Below are positions 1 through 8,542 of a DNA stretch of 22,411 nt, in pieces; the stretch's first letter is position 1; each line of letters begins with the position of its first letter. Where the stretch lies: NCBI GenBank assembly GCA_033557675.1, contig JAWQRM010000470.1, positions 1 to 22,411 on the forward strand. Reading direction: 5' to 3'. The DNA comes from Coptodactyla brooksi. Taxonomy: Eukaryota; Arthropoda; Insecta; Coleoptera; Scarabaeidae. The position numbers and the translations under genes were made by a program. The notes under the pieces are model-generated. The model was not told the DNA's origin, made no database searches, and worked only from the letters and a program-made list of their open reading frames with translations.

Positions 1-2
1 AT

Positions 3-242
3 TGGCCGCCTCGTTCTTGTGATTTAACGCCGCTGGATTATTTTCTCTGGGGTCATTTGAAAGACCGGGTTTACGTAAACAAACCACAAACAACTGACGC
101 TCTGAAAGATGAAATTCGGCGCTGCATTGACGAGATAAGCGAAGCTTTGTTGTAAAATGTGGTTCAAAATTTTGTGAAAAGAGCGGACGTCTGCCGACGT
201 GCTAGAGGTGGACATTTGCCCGACATCATAAGGCATTATTAA
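3..242 (+). pseudogene. IS630/mariner-like transposase, C-terminal fragment
   Basis: Reading in one frame from base 3 gives a strong match to the C-terminal end of the DDE transposases that are scattered as multi-copy 'transposase-like' genes through insect genomes. It opens with WPPRSCDLTPLDYFLWGHLK, which contains the third catalytic acidic residue of the DDE/D triad (D in PLD), and runs to the usual GGHLPDII close before TAA at 240-242. One in-frame TAA at 153-155 interrupts it where the family normally has a basic residue, so the copy is dead. The window edge cuts off the N-terminal part, including the other two catalytic residues. The family is cut-and-paste and acts in the nucleus. The exact subfamily cannot be told from 79 codons. 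The antisense reading across the same bases is a shadow. Confidence 0.85.
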
Positions 243-867
243 TTCCCATATTTCTACCTTACGTTGGTATCAATAAAACTGAATTTGTCAAAAAAAGTGT
301 GTTTTAAGCCAATTTACTTCCTAACTTCAAATTTGCCCACCCTTTATATAAAAATTGTATTATATTCTCCGTTTTGTTTGGTTGTTTTTGTCGCTGTACT
401 AAGTAATAATTCCTTTCTCCGAATGTGCATAATCTTTCTATAGCAATTTTCTATTATAGTTATATTAGAGCTGCGTAATTCCACCAAAACGCGAAATGAT
501 GAGATTATGTGAAAGCTGTTGACTGCGTTATCCCTAACGACAAACGAAAACAGAAATTCTAATGTAACTAATTCGAACTGCTTGTGCAAACTGTTTCATC
601 GAAATAATGCATTTTAACACTCGTATCTCTGCAATAGGAATTGTCTCCAGTAGTGTATCGATATGTGCTAATAAACTCTCACATAAAATGTTCTTCCATC
701 GAGTAGTAGCTGCATTGATATTCTTGCCTAGCTACGGAAGGACTTGTATTGCTCCATCTATACGTGCAGAGTATGTCAACATCCAATTTGAAAATGCAGC
801 CTTCGCGGTATTTCAATAGGGGAAAAACATTGCACAGGGAAAGAAAAATTAAATATTTAGCTAAAAA
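243..867. other. AT-rich stretch, no recognised gene
   Basis: This follows the transposase fragment and probably starts with that element's 3' non-coding end (a run of A near 290). Short open frames on both strands show no family resemblance, no coherent composition and no signal I can use. No RNA gene or transposon end is recognised. Confidence 0.5.
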
Positions 868-911
868 TAATTTAGTTATTTTTAATTAAAAAATTAAAAA
901 TAACTAAAATA
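868..911. repeat. AT-rich hairpin (17-bp perfect arms)
   Basis: Bases 871-887 (tttagttatttttaatt) are the exact reverse complement of 892-908, separated by the 4-base spacer aaaa. Two further pairs can be added outside one mismatch. There are no flanking signs of a transposon. Low complexity makes chance more likely here than for the GC-containing hairpins elsewhere. Confidence 0.75.
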
Positions 912-2120
912 ACAAATAACTAAAACAGTGGCATAAAATAGACTAAAAAATGTAGATGATAGTGGCTATGTATACATATAATGTTGGAAGATATGGATAA
1001 AACATTGTTCACATTCCAAAACGAACATTTTAGTTCACATTCTCTAAGTGACATTATACTATCATGGGTTATGTACGTTGCGGACACAATAATATTTTGG
1101 AAAGCTATAAAGCTGCAATAAATTAACGAATTTCGCAAATATCTCAATTAATCTCAACTGTAAATAAAACTTACCTCTGATATTGAAAGGTAAAGAACTA
1201 GAAATATATCACTGAGTTTCCTAGATAAATATTTTTTTAATTAAACCTCTGCAGTTAATGTTAAAGTGTTCATTCAAGATTAGTCGAGACTAACAGTAGC
1301 AGCAATAGGGTTAAGTTCACCGGCTGCCCTGAAGGAGTCCTCCTGAATGCGAAAAGACAGCTTCAAATCAGAAGATTATTTACTATGCATATCCGCCACG
1401 AAGGACTTCATATTAAATCAACTAAATCGACAGTCAACGTACACATCGTAAAAAATAGTAACGCAGTACATAATAGAAACATAACCAGTGAAGCAGAAAA
1501 ATTAATATCGTCACGCACTCTGCACACGTGACGTAATAAAACATGCCTTTGAACAAACATTTACACTTGTTTATGAAGGTATGAAGAAATCGGAATTTAT
1601 TTACACATGATTTTATTCCTGAATTGCATTGCAGTAAATGCGACACTAATTGACCAATAAAAATAATTACCTGTCAGTAATTCCATATTATCATTCTCAT
1701 AAGTAGTAGTAAGGTGGTAAAAAGAACGTATGCTAACATACAATTCATAACCATTAAAACTATGCAACTCATGTTATTGACTGAACGTGTTTACTATTTA
1801 TCAGATTTCATTAAAAACGCTCAAGGTTATAACTTGTGGATCCTTGTAAATATAGATTCGATTACTTTAATTTCTTTGTAATTATATTTTACAGCAAACT
1901 GCAAATTGTGGTAAAAATTGACTTTAATTGTACTTTACCTGAGAAGTTGGACAAAAGGGACAGTTGTTAGTAAATACCTGCTAGCTTTAATACTTTCTAA
2001 AACTGTTTCTAAAGTTTCATGAACAAAACCGTTTTACTTAATTTAAATTGATAGGTAAATCAATCTTGCATCGATGAAGAACATTGTGTGCTTCTATTCA
2101 TGTTCTCAATACAAAGCCGG
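912..2120. other. AT-rich stretch, no recognised gene
   Basis: About 1.2 kb with frequent stops in all frames. I found no transposase, reverse transcriptase, RNA gene or exon-like reading. The only readings over 60 residues (minus strand near 920-1147 and 1434-1646) have arbitrary composition and resemble nothing I know. Confidence 0.5.
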
Positions 2121-2212
2121 TTTAATTATTAAATTAAATTAAATAAATTAAATTTATTAAATTTTAATTTTAAATTTATTAAATTTATTAATTTAATTAT
2201 ATTAATTATTGT
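2121..2212. repeat. AT-only low-complexity tract
   Basis: A run made almost only of taaat, aatta and attta words, for example aaattaaattaaataaatta, then turning into its own complement (tttattaaatttattaattt). It is simple sequence with self-complementary character rather than a gene. Confidence 0.8.
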
Positions 2213-2514
2213 ATTAGACATAATTGCAACTGCTTTAAGAAAGAAACCTTGCTTTTTCTTTTGGCTTCTATTTTTAAGATACTAATATCAACTATTGTTT
2301 CTATCATTATGGTGTTGTTTTATGGTGTCGTCATTATGGTGTAGGCCACGAAATTTGATCCGAATCCAGAATGCTGTGAGGGTATTTGCCCTGACACATA
2401 TTTCTTTAGATAAGAATGGTTTACGATGGTGCATCTACCGTATAGTCACTAATAGGTAGGTAATAATGAATTACCTGTTCTTGTAATTGAGCAGATAGCT
2501 TTAAAATAAAATAT
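2213..2514. other. No recognised feature
   Basis: Contains a short local duplication around 2310-2342 (attatggtgt repeated) and otherwise unremarkable AT-rich sequence. No coding or RNA signal was seen. Confidence 0.4.
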
Positions 2515-2542
2515 ATTTCTAGGAACTTCAGTTCTCAGAAAT
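2515..2542. repeat. Palindromic module 1 with two TTCNNNGAA motifs
   Basis: Arms 2515-2527 (atttctaggaact) and 2530-2542 (agttctcagaaat) are inverted copies matching at 11 of 13 positions, with a 2-base centre. Each arm contains TTCNNNGAA. It is a diverged direct copy of the module at 2582-2617. Confidence 0.7.
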
Positions 2543-2581
2543 AATAACAATATAAATAGTGAACAATATGAGAAATATATA

Positions 2582-2617
2582 TAATATTTCTGGGAACCGA
2601 AGTTCGCAGAAATATTA
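2582..2617. repeat. Palindromic module 2 with two TTCNNNGAA motifs
   Basis: Arms 2582-2597 (taatatttctgggaac) and 2602-2617 (gttcgcagaaatatta) are inverted copies matching at 15 of 16 positions around a CGAA spacer. TTCTGGGAA and TTCGCAGAA fit TTCNNNGAA. It lies about 100 bases before a PLE fragment, so it may be part of that element or a relic next to it. Confidence 0.75.
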
Positions 2618-2708
2618 TTTCCAGAAGCTCAATTTTCAATCACGATTATATCATTCAATTGGCAATGATTTAATGTTACCAACTAAATATATTTAGCAGG
2701 CTAACTAT

Positions 2709-2731
2709 AATGCCGCTTATATAGCGGCATT
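2709..2731. repeat. Short hairpin, 9-bp perfect arms
   Basis: aatgccgct at 2709-2717 is the exact reverse complement of agcggcatt at 2723-2731, with a 5-base loop. It overlaps the start of the PLE connector fragment and distorts its reading. Confidence 0.7.
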
Positions 2732-3004
2732 TAGTATAATAGATGGGTTATTACTAAACGTTGTACTAAACAAAATTAGGCATTGTAAAGAACTTAAAGA
2801 TATTGAAGAATATAAGAAAAATATAATACATAACATTAAAAAAAAATTAAAATCGACTTTCCTAAACATACTACTCTTGAAACAGCACCTAAAGAAGAAC
2901 CTAAACAGTTTATTAAACTTTCCTATAATAAAACCACTAACGGATTAGCCAATATGTTAAAAACGTTCGATTTTACAGCAGCATTTACTAATAACAACAC
3001 TATT
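2718..3004 (+). pseudogene. Penelope-like element fragment 1 (RT-endonuclease connector)
   Basis: Two frames read like the region of a PLE polyprotein between the reverse transcriptase and the GIY-YIG endonuclease. The first (2718 to about 2850) has AAFSIIDGLL, then KELKDIEEYKKNI, matching the usual pattern of AAF, small hydrophobics, and an acidic-basic 'EL..I' helix. After a frameshift in the A run near 2840-2850, the second (2858-3004) reads FPKHTTLETAPKEE and then FIKLSYNKTTNGLANMLKTF, matching the connector's 'lpY...s..i..ilkk..i..aF' segment. It breaks off abruptly at 3004, where unrelated sequence starts. No RT or endonuclease domain remains. PLEs are retroelements that copy through target-primed reverse transcription in the nucleus; this copy is inert. 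Assignment to PLE is fairly firm, to a clade not possible. Confidence 0.7.
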
Positions 3005-3044
3005 AACCTTCCTGGGCTGTTCACGTTTTGTATACGCTTAGGAT

Positions 3045-3060
3045 GTCCGTCCGTCCGTCT
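3045..3060. repeat. (GTCC)n microsatellite
   Basis: Three and a half units of the tetranucleotide gtcc/ccgt lie just after the broken end of the PLE fragment. Confidence 0.7.
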
Positions 3061-3140
3061 GTGTATTGTTTTTAGATTGCCACGTTAGGGGTGACAAAAT
3101 ACATTACATACAAGTTAATTATAATATATATAATCCGGTC

Positions 3141-3876
3141 ACAATAAGTATTACCTAAAAATTGTCCATATTGTTGAATTACTTAACCTAAAGTTTTTTG
3201 TTTTTTTTACAACTTTTTGTAACAAAATGCAGTTTTGTAGTCTACATAAAATTGTGAGTAAACAATTATAAGGATAGTACATGCTTAATATCAACAGTTC
3301 TCAAGTTATAGGCATAATTGATAAAAATACAGTCTTATGGGGCAAGAGGGTATTTCGTTCTTTTTCAGATTTTTAAGTAGAACATCCTGTATATTATTAC
3401 ATTTTTGAAGTGCTTATAAGATTTAAGGGCCACTTTAATTATTATATCTTGGCTTCAAATTGTATCGTTTGGGCGTTATTTCGTATTTTTGAAAAACCAT
3501 GACAGCTGTGAATGCAAAAATTTTTTTAGAACTGTTATTGCTCTTTTTAGATAAAAGTGTTTGAAATAAAAGTTGCATCACATCTAACTATTCACAATTT
3601 GAAACTATTTTCGAATATACAGGATGTTCGGCTTATTCTAAAAGCTATACAACTTCAGATTTTTAAATGAAACATTCTGTATATTATGATATTTTTAAGT
3701 CTTTATAAGACTTGAGGGCTACTTTAATAATTATACATCAGTTCTACATCGCACCGTTTGGGCATATTACACATTTTTGGAAGAATATGATAGGTAGGAA
3801 ATGGAATTTCTTTTACATTTTTTTTTTATTTAAACCAGGGGCAAAGTAAGAGAAAATCATGTGCGATGTACATCTT
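3141..3876 (+). repeat. Dispersed repeat copy A (tandem-unit family)
   Basis: Over about 735 bases this copy aligns by eye with 20709-21446 in the same orientation. Shared blocks include ggatagtacatgctta, caacagttctcaagttata, cgtttgggcgttatttcgta, ttagaactgttattgctctt and gatgtac at the end. Inside it, the block that starts at cagattttt recurs about 290 bases later (3366 and 3656). Each recurrence is followed by a g(g)aacatcctgta-like motif and then ttataagatttaagggcc-like sequence, so the family is built of ~290-bp units. No open frame shows resemblance to a known protein. Orientation is arbitrary. Confidence 0.85.
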
Positions 3877-4479
3877 CTAGTTAGTTTAAGTACATAATCT
3901 AATTAAGTAAATGATCAGACGATTTGCTGAAAATTTTTGCATTTAAAGATGTTGCCTTAAATGTGAAGGAGGTATCGTAGGGTTTGAAGAAATAAGTTGT
4001 AAAAGAATAAATATTATTACGCCAATGTTTTGTGTGCAGCTTTTCATTTGAACATATTTAAGTTCGATGTAGGTTCGGTGTAACTTATACGTCATTCCAT
4101 CTGTATCCATACATATCTTACCTAGATTGTTAACAAATATTATAATCTCTACTTCACGACCAATACTAGATTCTGTAGTTATAGTAAACTATTTACTATA
4201 ATAATTCACTCTAGATATTAGCCAGTGGCCCCAGGCTAGTGGTTACTGAACTAACTGAGCTTTGACAGACCATGCATTATATGTATACGTAACAGTATGG
4301 CATACATATTTACTTGTTGGTGTACTGAGCAGGGACTTATGGTGCCACCAGTGGGTTGTTATGACAAAACCTTATAAACTAGAGTTATCAAATAAGGTTA
4401 GCAAATTAGATTTTAATAGATTATAAAATAGGTTATGTACATAACCATCCTTTATAAATCATCAATTAATAATATTAGT
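3877..4479. other. No recognised feature
   Basis: AT-rich unique-looking sequence between repeat A and the GC-richer island. No transposon or gene signal was seen. Confidence 0.4.
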
Positions 4480-4980
4480 AAAGGCTTTCAAAACAGGACG
4501 TTAGAAAACCAACACCGGTGCTCAGACACAATGCTAAATGCCCTTCATCAATTCAATTCGATTGTTAATGAAGGAAGAGTTAGGAGGCGGTTAAAAGCGT
4601 TTCGACGCCTTCAATTGTTTGCGAACGATCCTCCGTGGAGCGAATCTCATTTTCCTATTGAAATCCACCCCGGCGCTACACGGGGCACTAGAATCTTTAC
4701 AGCCTTTTAAATTCCGAATCAAAGGACGTCGTCACGGACGGGGCCACTATTGGTTCCTTGCCTATGGTCCTGGACCTTTGTAGAGCCTGGATATCGGCGA
4801 ATTGGTGACCCGGACTTACGCCGGATAGCTCGATCTACAAAAATTATCTCTCTCTCTCTTTCCTTCTCCCGTTCCCTCGTAGCCCAAGCTTCTGTCAATA
4901 CCATCAAGTCCCTCGTCAATGCGCTTCGAAAATTATCGCCGTTACAGTCCCAATTAAAAGTTTAGCACGATGAAATTCTA
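4480..4980. other. GC-richer island 1, function unknown
   Basis: Composition changes sharply: CpG-containing words such as ccccggcgctacacgg and acttacgccggatagctcg occur here and almost nowhere around. Open readings exist on both strands (plus 4435-4710 and 4750-4965, minus 4719-4919), but none has a known motif, and mutual overlap argues against all being real. The plus reading 4435-4710 has an arginine-rich middle (RVRRRLKAFRRLQLF). A (CT)n tract interrupts it at 4847-4860. It could be conserved non-coding DNA, a lone exon or an old element. Confidence 0.45.
4847..4860. repeat. (CT)n microsatellite
   Basis: Six to seven CT units, continuing as a pyrimidine-rich tract to about 4878. Confidence 0.85.
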
Positions 4981-6246
4981 AGTTTTCAGAGATGGCCCCT
5001 ATCATCGTAACCTAATTGGATACGGGAGATGTGATGACATCGTAGAAGGTCACCAAATTACACCTAATTTACGTAATGGCTCTTACACACTCGCATAAAC
5101 ACGATATTCATCAAAACACCGCAAGGCAAATACCTTCCAAGCACGTATGTCTAATAAATATCAAAGCTTTAATCTACGATTTACGTGTATAAATTCCAGG
5201 AGACTAGAGCTACAACCACAGATAAATGAGTACACACAACTTATGCATACAGGGCCTGTCAGCCAGACCAAGTATACAAAGTTCTTCGTGTTAACTTGTG
5301 TTTACATTTAACTACATACCTGATACATATGAATACCTACAATTGTAAAAAGAGGTATCCAACTTTCCTAATTATGTCCAGTAACAGCTTGGTAATAAGA
5401 ATTGTTCTTTGTGTTGGATTCATTTAGATTCCATAATATGCAAATGCGCGCTCGACGCTAGGAATTTATTAGAATGTTAACGAAACAACTTCTATCGGAC
5501 ATCCAATTACGCAATTAACATAAATGCTAATCGAATTAGCGTAAATTAGTGCGGAGGCGAACTGTGAGTAAACCGAGCACCTCATGGGATCGAAATAATT
5601 CAGTTGGGAGTTAAGAACTTCTCACCGAATCAGTGGCTAAGACGAAAGCTGCTGTCTGAACATGTTAGTTTTTAGCTTCCGTGATGTAGAGACTGTACGC
5701 TAATGTACTCAAATGTTCAAAAAGCAAGTGACTTCTTACTAAAATCATCCACCCATATCTTGCATTACCTATCTTAGGAGAGATGGAAGACTATGTCTTC
5801 CACCGCTTCTGTATGATATTAACTTTGTTAGCGAAACGTGCATCCAGCAGTAAGTTTTCATGTATGGTGTAGTAATGCAATTGTTACCGGAATTTTGTTC
5901 TATACTTCCAGGTAGGTGGGAATTCCTGTGTAGATGGTCAGCATAATCGGAGTCAAGTTTATTGTTTATGTAAGATTTTATGTGTTCGTTATATCTGTAA
6001 TTTCAATGTATTTCAAATTATTATAATTTATAATTTCAATGTAATTTCATAAATTGTTTGTTGTTTTCTTCAGTTTTGGTCGTTAAAGCAGGTTCCATGC
6101 ATAAATAGATATTCTTCTTTGAAATGTATTGAATTTTTGTTAAAGTCGAGATGAATATCTTTTTAAAAAATACTTAACTCTAAATTCATTTACAACCGCA
6201 GACTGTAGTCACCCTATGAATTCATCTGATTTTGCTATTTTTTCTT
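4981..6246. other. No recognised gene; mixed-composition unique sequence
   Basis: About 1.25 kb without a convincing reading frame. Minor local structure: ggaagac/gtcttcc around 5785-5801 is a 7-bp hairpin, and gctaat/attagc around 5527-5541 is another. No transposon or RNA gene was recognised. Confidence 0.45.
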
Positions 6247-6329
6247 GGGACTTCGAGCAGGATTCGAACCTGCTACCTTCTGCTTTCATGGCAGATACTC
6301 TAGCCAACTGAGCTTTATGCTGCAGTCCA
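6247..6329 (-). pseudogene. tRNA-like remnant or SINE head
   Basis: On the minus strand the internal Pol III promoter boxes are clear: an A box in AAGCTCAGTTGG and a B box in GGTTCGAATCC. A D arm (GCTC/GAGT), an anticodon stem (TCTGC/GCAGA) and a perfect T arm (GCAGG TTCGAAT CCTGC) can be folded. Two things make a working tRNA unlikely. The seven bases expected on each side of the acceptor stem do not pair; only an outer GGACT/AGTCC helix forms. The anticodon loop CATGAAA also has A where U33 is invariant, leaving a nominal TGA triplet. An A-rich stretch follows on the minus strand. This fits a tRNA pseudogene or the head of a tRNA-derived SINE, but I could not define a SINE tail or target duplication. 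Confidence 0.65.
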
Positions 6330-6606
6330 TTTTAACTGTTTAGAAAACGATCTCTTCATTTCTTTCAATTCGGATTCCCGAAAAACTGCACCCCATCGCT
6401 AGTTCGCTTACCTAATGAGTGTATCTCGTCAGGTTTCCTAATAGAAGTATGAATTTGCTATGAATTTTCAATAAAAAGTAAAACATTACTTGATATATGG
6501 ACGAAATGTGTTATCACCGTACAATTTTTAGTTGTTAATGTTCATATGATGGAACTTAGATAAAATAAAATTTAATTGAGGGTTAGCTATACATAAATCA
6601 ATGGTG
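6330..6606. other. No recognised feature
   Basis: AT-rich sequence between the tRNA-like remnant and a transposase scrap; nothing supportable seen. Confidence 0.4.
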
Positions 6607-6700
6607 TGGCTGCCTCGCTCATCAGACTTTATCGGACTAGGTTTTCATTTTTGGGAATTCTTAGGAAGTGGAGCTTTAACTCACTTAACAGTCGAGGCGA
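6607..6700 (+). pseudogene. IS630/mariner-like transposase scrap
   Basis: Read from 6607 the translation is WLPRSSDFIGLGFHFWEFL, closely matching the 'WPPRSPDLTPLDFFLWG' block that also starts the fragment at base 3. The catalytic aspartate of the block is replaced by glycine (GLGF for PLDF). Resemblance fades after about 30 codons. It is a very short, strongly decayed relic, independent of the fragment at the window start. Chance similarity is possible but unlikely, given the conserved W, PRS, D and FW positions. Confidence 0.55.
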
Positions 6701-6868
6701 ATATGTCAATAACCTGTCATCATTATAATTGATAGAAAGTTCGATAATAAGAAAAATCAGACAATTGTTAATAATTCATTGAGTACCCGGAAATTGCCAG
6801 GTTTATAATATGCTATGTTGTTTTTGTGGTTAATAATACTTTTACTGGCTGTTTTAATTGGTTTATTC

Positions 6869-6910
6869 AGCTAACCGGTTTCGGCCTTATTATAGGCCAT
6901 CTTCAGAGCT
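6869..6910 (-). ncRNA. Hammerhead-ribozyme-like core, left arm
   Basis: Reading the minus strand from 6910 to 6869: AGCT, CTGAAGA, one extra T, GGCC, 8-base loop, GGCC, GAAA, CCGG, TT, AGCT. These can be placed as stem I (AGCT/AGCT), the CUGANGA box, stem II (GGCC/GGCC), the GAAA box, a two-pair stem III (AC/GT) and the unpaired base before the cleavage position. All invariant core bases are present; the T between A9 and stem II is an unexpected insertion. Hammerheads are known in Penelope-like elements, which occur in this window. Whether this is a real or ancestral ribozyme is an inference. Confidence 0.35.
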
Positions 6911-7287
6911 CTGTAATAACAATATTTGTGTTAAGAAGTAGTTTGCTTGTTTTGTAGGTTGGAGAGCACAGGCGATTTTGTGGCCTTTTATTATACAGTT
7001 AATGTTATGTTAGAATTGTTTGAATAATATTATTTTGTTATGGTCTCGACTTAAATCTAGGTGTTAGTTGATTATACTGTAGGATCATCAGATTATACTG
7101 TAGGACCATTGACACACTAAGAGGCACCTTAATGTTCCTACAGTATAATCAACTAATACCTAGATTTAAGTCGAGCCCATAAAATAATATTAGTCAAACA
7201 ATTCTAAGAAAAGGCCACAAAATTGCATGCGCCCTCCAACCTACAAAACAAACAAACTACTTCTTAACACAAACATTGTTATTATAG

Positions 7288-7329
7288 AGCTTTGAAGATG
7301 GCCCATAATTAGGCCGAAACCGGTTAGCT
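7288..7329 (+). ncRNA. Hammerhead-ribozyme-like core, right arm
   Basis: This is the mirror copy of the minus-strand motif in the left arm, with the same layout: AGCT, TTGAAGA, T, GGCC, 8-base loop, GGCC, GAAA, CCGG, TT, AGCT. Its first core base is T where C3 is required, so this copy should be inactive even if the left one is not. The stem II loop differs in sequence from the left copy while the stem is kept. Confidence 0.3.
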
Positions 7330-7406
7330 GAATAAACCAATTAAAACAGCCAGTCAAAGTATTATTAACCACAAAAAGAACATAAAAAAATAAAAAATTG
7401 TTAATA

Positions 7407-7492
7407 ACACAAGCCTGTGATGGTTGTATTTTTAACTTTTGACAATTGGTTCTTATGTATTTTTTAGCGCTGAGTCCGAACGTGACCTGCAT
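7407..7492 (-). repeat. Inverted copy of the 8445-8542 segment
   Basis: The reverse complement of 7407-7492 aligns with 8445-8542: atgcaggtcacgttcgga, then cagcgctaaaaaatac, then caattg-caaaagttaaaaa, then caggcttgtgt. The two lie outside and in opposite orientation around the repeat-protein remnant, so they could be its terminal inverted repeats or 3' ends of two copies. On the minus strand the segment is open (TFGLSAKKYIRTNCQKLK). Confidence 0.75.
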
Positions 7493-7712
7493 TCTTCGCC
7501 ATCACGTCATCTCAAAACTGTTACTACTTTGCACATTTCAAAACTGTTGAAAAGTCGAAAAACCGCGAAAAGATAAGACTTTAAAATAGCCAGAAAATGT
7601 TTTTTTCTTATAATTTGTTCATTTTTTGCTTATATTAAGCCTTCTTATAACAAAACAGTTGAGGAATCTGATGCGGGGGAGATATGACGGAGGGTGGGGA
7701 AGGGGAAGGAAA

Positions 7713-8345
7713 GATGTTCCCGGAACAGCAAGAAGGGTACACAAAGTTTCCCTATTTTTTTTGTGTGAATGGGATAGCAGAGACAGAGAAACTTGGATAC
7801 ATCTCTTGGACCATTAGATACAGAAAGATGTTGAATCCGAATTAGTTCTCATGGATCTTTTCATCTCTGCATATGAAGTTAGGGCTGATGAAGCAATTTG
7901 TCAAAGCTTTACGGAAAGGAGGTCAAAGTTTTACGTACATCTGTGATAAATTTCCAACCTTATCAACCGCCAAACTAAAAGAGGGTGTCTTTACGGGTCC
8001 TGATATTAGAAAAGTTTTCAAAGAGGGTAATTTTGAAAAAGAAATGGAAGTTTCTTCATGGAAGTGCTTTTAACGACGTAATAACTAAGTTTTTGGGCAA
8101 TGGCAAAAACCCGAACATCAAATCAATTGTGGAAAACATGCCGTAGCAGGCCAAAACCTTTTCCATGAGCTTAAAGGTTCATTTCCTAAATTCACATTTG
8201 GACTATTTTCCTCAAAATTTTGCTGCCATTAGCGAAGAGATGGGCGAAAGATTGCATCAGAACATCAAAGAAGTGGAGGTATCGAGGATAATGGTGTGCT
8301 ACGATGATAGCTGACTATTGCTGGATGTTGCACCGAGATGTTTCA
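7713..8345 (+). pseudogene. Remnant of a multi-copy arthropod repeat protein, function unknown
   Basis: Several frames in order match an uncharacterised protein family that I recall as multi-copy in arthropod genomes. The blocks are: DVPGTA, YTKFPYF then (after a shift in the T run near 7755) LCEWDSRDRE; from 7867 LHMKLGLMKQFVKAL, FTYICDKFPTLS, KLKEGVFTGPDIRK; after another shift near 8070 NDVITKFLGN, a TAG stop near 8143, LKVHFLNSHLDYFPQNF, ISEEMGERLHQNIKEVE; and after a further shift ADYCWMLHRDV near 8306-8343. At least three frameshifts and in-frame stops kill it. The multi-copy pattern suggests a transposable-element protein, but I cannot name the superfamily or an activity. A segment nearby occurs inverted on both sides. 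Confidence 0.75.
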
Positions 8346-8444
8346 TATGAATTTCATATGTTTGGAATCTTTTGACTTTTTACAACATTTTAAATTGCTA
8401 TTTGCGAAAAATCCTTCGATTGCGAAAAATCCGCGATTGGAGAA

Positions 8445-8542
8445 ATGAAAGTCATTTTCGGATTCAGCGCTAAAAAATACACTGGAATCAATTAACAAAA
8501 GTTAAAAAACATGACACAACCCAAATTTTGCAGGCTTGTGTA
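8445..8542 (+). repeat. Right member of inverted pair around the repeat-protein remnant
   Basis: Aligns with the reverse complement of 7407-7492 across tcagcgctaaaaaatac, caaaagttaaaaa and caggcttgtgt. It starts about 100 bases after the last recognised codon of the remnant, a position expected for a 3' end or terminal repeat. Confidence 0.75.

Larger units (their letters stand above)
6820..7380. mobile_element. Foldback element (long inverted repeat)
   Basis: A left arm (6820-7084) and right arm (7136-7380) are inverted copies. Matching blocks include gtggttaataatact/agtattattaaccac, ctaaccggtttcggcc/ggccgaaaccggttag, tagatttaag-type blocks, and ttgattatactgtagga/tcctacagtataatcaa. The left arm has about 20 extra bases near 6990-7010. 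The 51-base centre repeats gattatactgtagga once more. There is no coding sequence of its own. It may be a foldback/MITE-type transposon or two element ends left in head-to-head order; no clear target-site duplication was found. Confidence 0.85.

Noticed and set aside
3366..3876. A CRISPR array from the repeated blocks in repeats A and B
   Set aside because: The period is about 290 bases with diverged units throughout, without short identical repeats and unique spacers.
4435..4710. Plus-strand 91-residue open reading in island 1 as a gene
   Set aside because: No family motif, no supporting splice or start context, and equally long readings on the opposite strand nearby. Composition explains the lack of stops.
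6247..6329. A functional tRNA gene (Ser-TGA by nominal anticodon)
   Set aside because: U33 is replaced by A and the acceptor stem does not pair over seven bases.
7241..7492. Minus-strand 83-residue reading as a membrane protein
   Set aside because: It runs across the inverted segment 7407-7492 and into the right foldback arm, so it is a chimera of two repeats.
7626..7817. Plus-strand 63-residue reading as a separate small gene
   Set aside because: Its second half (DVPGTA, LCEWDSRDRE) is simply the first block of the repeat-protein remnant in one of its frames.
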